Shown: positions 15,949-17,354 of the stretch, one piece after another
Layout: each line of letters opens with the position of its first letter
Numbering within the stretch: the stretch's first letter is position 1
Origin: an uncultured Collinsella sp.
GTDB taxonomy: Bacteria; Actinomycetota; Coriobacteriia; Coriobacteriales; Coriobacteriaceae
Assembly: GCA_902388545.1 (NCBI GenBank)
Contig: CABMPS010000017.1
Coordinates: 1-17,354 of the forward strand
Length of the DNA stretch: 17,354 bases
Direction: 5' to 3'
Notes under the pieces: model-generated
What the model was told of the DNA's origin: nothing
Seen by the model: the letters and a program-made list of their open reading frames with translations, nothing else
The model's database searches: none
Position numbers and translations under genes: made by a program

Positions 15949-16144
15949 GCCGTCGAACATACCGGCCACGACGATTCGTATCGAACCGGAGGTCAAAAAA
16001 GAGGCCACAGTCATCCTTGACGAGCTCGGCCTGTCCATGTCCACCGCCGTCAATGCGTTCCTCAAGGCGCTCGTCCGCGAGGGCGGGATGCCGTTCGAGA
16101 TGAAGGTCAAGACACCGGCATCTGACGGAAAAACGGTGAGATAG
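15947..16144 (+). CDS. Short RelB/DinJ-family ribbon-helix-helix protein, no toxin partner
   Basis: Small DNA-binding protein of the RelB/DinJ antitoxin family, 65 residues. The start TTIRIEPEVKKEATVILDELG gives the DNA-contacting beta strand and first helix of a ribbon-helix-helix fold, and LSMSTAVNAFLKALVREGGMPFEMK is the family's conserved second helix and PF motif. Typical DinJ/RelB proteins are about 80-95 residues; here most of the C-terminal toxin-binding part is missing. The ribosome site GAGGAAAGG seven bases before the ATG is very strong. No relE/yafQ-like gene follows. Instead the DNA methylase gene begins on the next codon in the same frame. The protein may therefore be a transcriptional controller of that gene; an antitoxin remnant is the alternative. 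Confidence 0.85.
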   Translation: MPSNIPATTIRIEPEVKKEATVILDELGLSMSTAVNAFLKALVREGGMPFEMKVKTPASDGKTVR

Positions 16145-17354
16145 TTGGCAAATCAACTTGAAACGCAGCTGACACTGGCCTCTTCGCTCGGATTGTCGGA
16201 GCTATCGAAAACTGCAATCATGCGCGGGCTCTTCTCGCTGGACGGCACTCAGATAAAGTATTCCTTCCGCAGGACGAAAAGCTATCAGATCGGCGATCCC
16301 GAAGAAAAAGTCAGGGCCGACACCATTGCGTTTCTGGTCCTGTCGAAAGGCTATGATTCGCGAAAGATCGATACCGAGGTGGAGGGCTCGCACAACGATT
16401 TCGCGGATATCGTGCTCTACGAAGACGACAGATGCACGAAGCCCTGGTTAGTCGTCGAGAACAAAAAAGAGGGTGCGACTCCGGCTGAAAAGGCGGAAGG
16501 GGAAGCGCAGGCCTTCGCCAACGGTATCGCGCTGGGTGCAAAATACTCCATGAAGGACTACGGCGACGAGTCGTGCGTCTGGCAGCTCGAGGGCTTCGGC
16601 GCTAGGGAGCGCAGGAGAAATAAGCTGGGCGATAGAGAACTTCTTCCGAGGAACTACTCTCAGGATATGGTGTATCCGTTTCACGCGGGCACGGAAATGG
16701 ATATTAAGCCGGCGAGCGCCTTTGATATCAGCATCGCCATCAGGCGCGCGCACTCCATCATTTGGGCTGGAGGAAAACGCGATCCGCTATCGGCTTTCGA
16801 TGAGTGGAGCAAGCTGATGTTCGCCAAAGTCCGCGACGAGCGCTACACGCGAAACGGCCACCCCCGCTCGTTCCAAGCGGGCATCAACGAGCCCGACTCG
16901 GCTATCGCCACGAGGGTCCACAAGCTATTCAGCGACGCCAAAGAGCAAGATCAGGCCATTTTCCCGCGTGATGAAAAAATCGAGCTTCCAGACAGCAAGG
17001 TCGCTCAGGTCGTTCGCGTCATTCAGGAGATTTCGTTCATCGATACAGATTCTGACGTCATCGGAACGGCCTTCGAGGATTTCTTCGGATCGGTCTTCCG
17101 CGGAAGCCTCGGGCAGTATTTCACCATGAGACAGATAGCGAGGTTCACAGTCGGGATGCTCAATCCCACGAGCGAAGATTACGTTCTAGATCCGACTTGT
17201 GGCTCGGGAGGCTTTTTGCTCGAAACTCTCCTTCAGGTATGGAACGATACCGATGCGGGCTTTGCCGGACAGGGGAACCTCGCGAGAATCAAATCAGATT
17301 TTGCCGCGCAGAACGTTTACGGAATCGAAATTCACCCGACTCTGGCTAGAATCT
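16145..17354 (+). CDS. N-6 DNA methylase with N-terminal nuclease-like domain (partial, type I-like restriction-modification)
   Basis: The frame is open from 16145 to the window edge (403 codons) and the protein is cut off there. Residues 1-160 resemble the HsdR N-terminal fold, with a PD-(D/E)xK-like pattern: FADIV (D88) and VVENKKE (E105, K107). A linker region of about 190-310 follows. GQYFTMRQIARFTVGML (323-339) then matches the segment leading into adenine-N6 methylase domains, and VLDPTCGSGGFLLE (347-360) is the SAM-binding motif I; the catalytic NPPF/Y lies beyond the edge. The TTG start directly follows the RelB-like stop codon and has GGTGA five bases upstream; an ATG at 16220 lacks a ribosome site. 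Frequent AGG, AGA and CGA codons, rarer in the left-hand genes, suggest horizontal origin. It may be a type IIG-like fused enzyme or an M subunit of a type I system. Confidence 0.85.
   Translation, partial: MANQLETQLTLASSLGLSELSKTAIMRGLFSLDGTQIKYSFRRTKSYQIGDPEEKVRADTIAFLVLSKGYDSRKIDTEVEGSHNDFADIVLYEDDRCTKPWLVVENKKEGATPAEKAEGEAQAFANGIALGAKYSMKDYGDESCVWQLEGFGARERRRNKLGDRELLPRNYSQDMVYPFHAGTEMDIKPASAFDISIAIRRAHSIIWAGGKRDPLSAFDEWSKLMFAKVRDERYTRNGHPRSFQAGINEPDSAIATRVHKLFSDAKEQDQAIFPRDEKIELPDSKVAQVVRVIQEISFIDTDSDVIGTAFEDFFGSVFRGSLGQYFTMRQIARFTVGMLNPTSEDYVLDPTCGSGGFLLETLLQVWNDTDAGFAGQGNLARIKSDFAAQNVYGIEIHPTLARI

Noticed and set aside
16145..17354. A RelE/YafQ-type toxin following the RelB-like gene
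   Set aside because: The frame following the RelB-like stop encodes the nuclease/methylase protein, and no compact toxin-like frame overlaps or follows it.

Overview
The window reads as a high-GC, Gram-positive chromosome segment. The closest fit I recognise is a gut coriobacterium (Collinsella-like). This rests on the GC-rich codon use, strong AAAGG/GGAGG ribosome sites, a Wzz-CpsD-CpsB module with a tyrosine-rich CpsD tail, and VanR/VanS-like and PhoP/PhoR-like two-component systems beside an actinobacterial-style D,D-carboxypeptidase. The genus is an inference.

Layout. Bases 1-137 hold a long palindrome downstream of htpG. From 138 to 4969 everything is on the minus strand. Read in transcription order it is wzz/cpsC-like, cpsD-like kinase and cpsB-like phosphatase (a polysaccharide chain-length/tyrosine-phosphorylation module), then a GNAT acetyltransferase and htpG (Hsp90). 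A textbook terminator hairpin sits in the htpG leader. From 5165 to 10325, also minus, come a VanR-like regulator and a membrane-embedded VanS-like kinase, then a lone pstB, then PhoP and PhoR. At 10523 the strand switches to a D-alanyl-D-alanine carboxypeptidase, divergent from the VanR-like regulator. It ends in a strong terminator that faces the terminator of a minus-strand tRNA-Ser(GCT), which has its own promoter. An 813-residue protein of unknown function with a TPR-like C-terminus follows on the minus strand.

From about 14780 to the end the character changes to accessory DNA. There is an IS1595-like transposase with a strong promoter, then a short RelB/DinJ-type ribbon-helix-helix protein without a toxin partner. 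Its stop codon is followed immediately, in the same frame, by a large DNA methylase that carries an N-terminal PD-(D/E)xK-like domain. This methylase runs off the window.

Working together: the first half serves the cell envelope (capsule control, phosphate sensing, peptidoglycan trimming) plus protein folding. The last 2.5 kb looks like a mobile or defence island edge. The best candidate for something undescribed is the RelB-like protein coupled to the restriction-modification gene, with a palindrome over its start and an insertion element in its upstream region.
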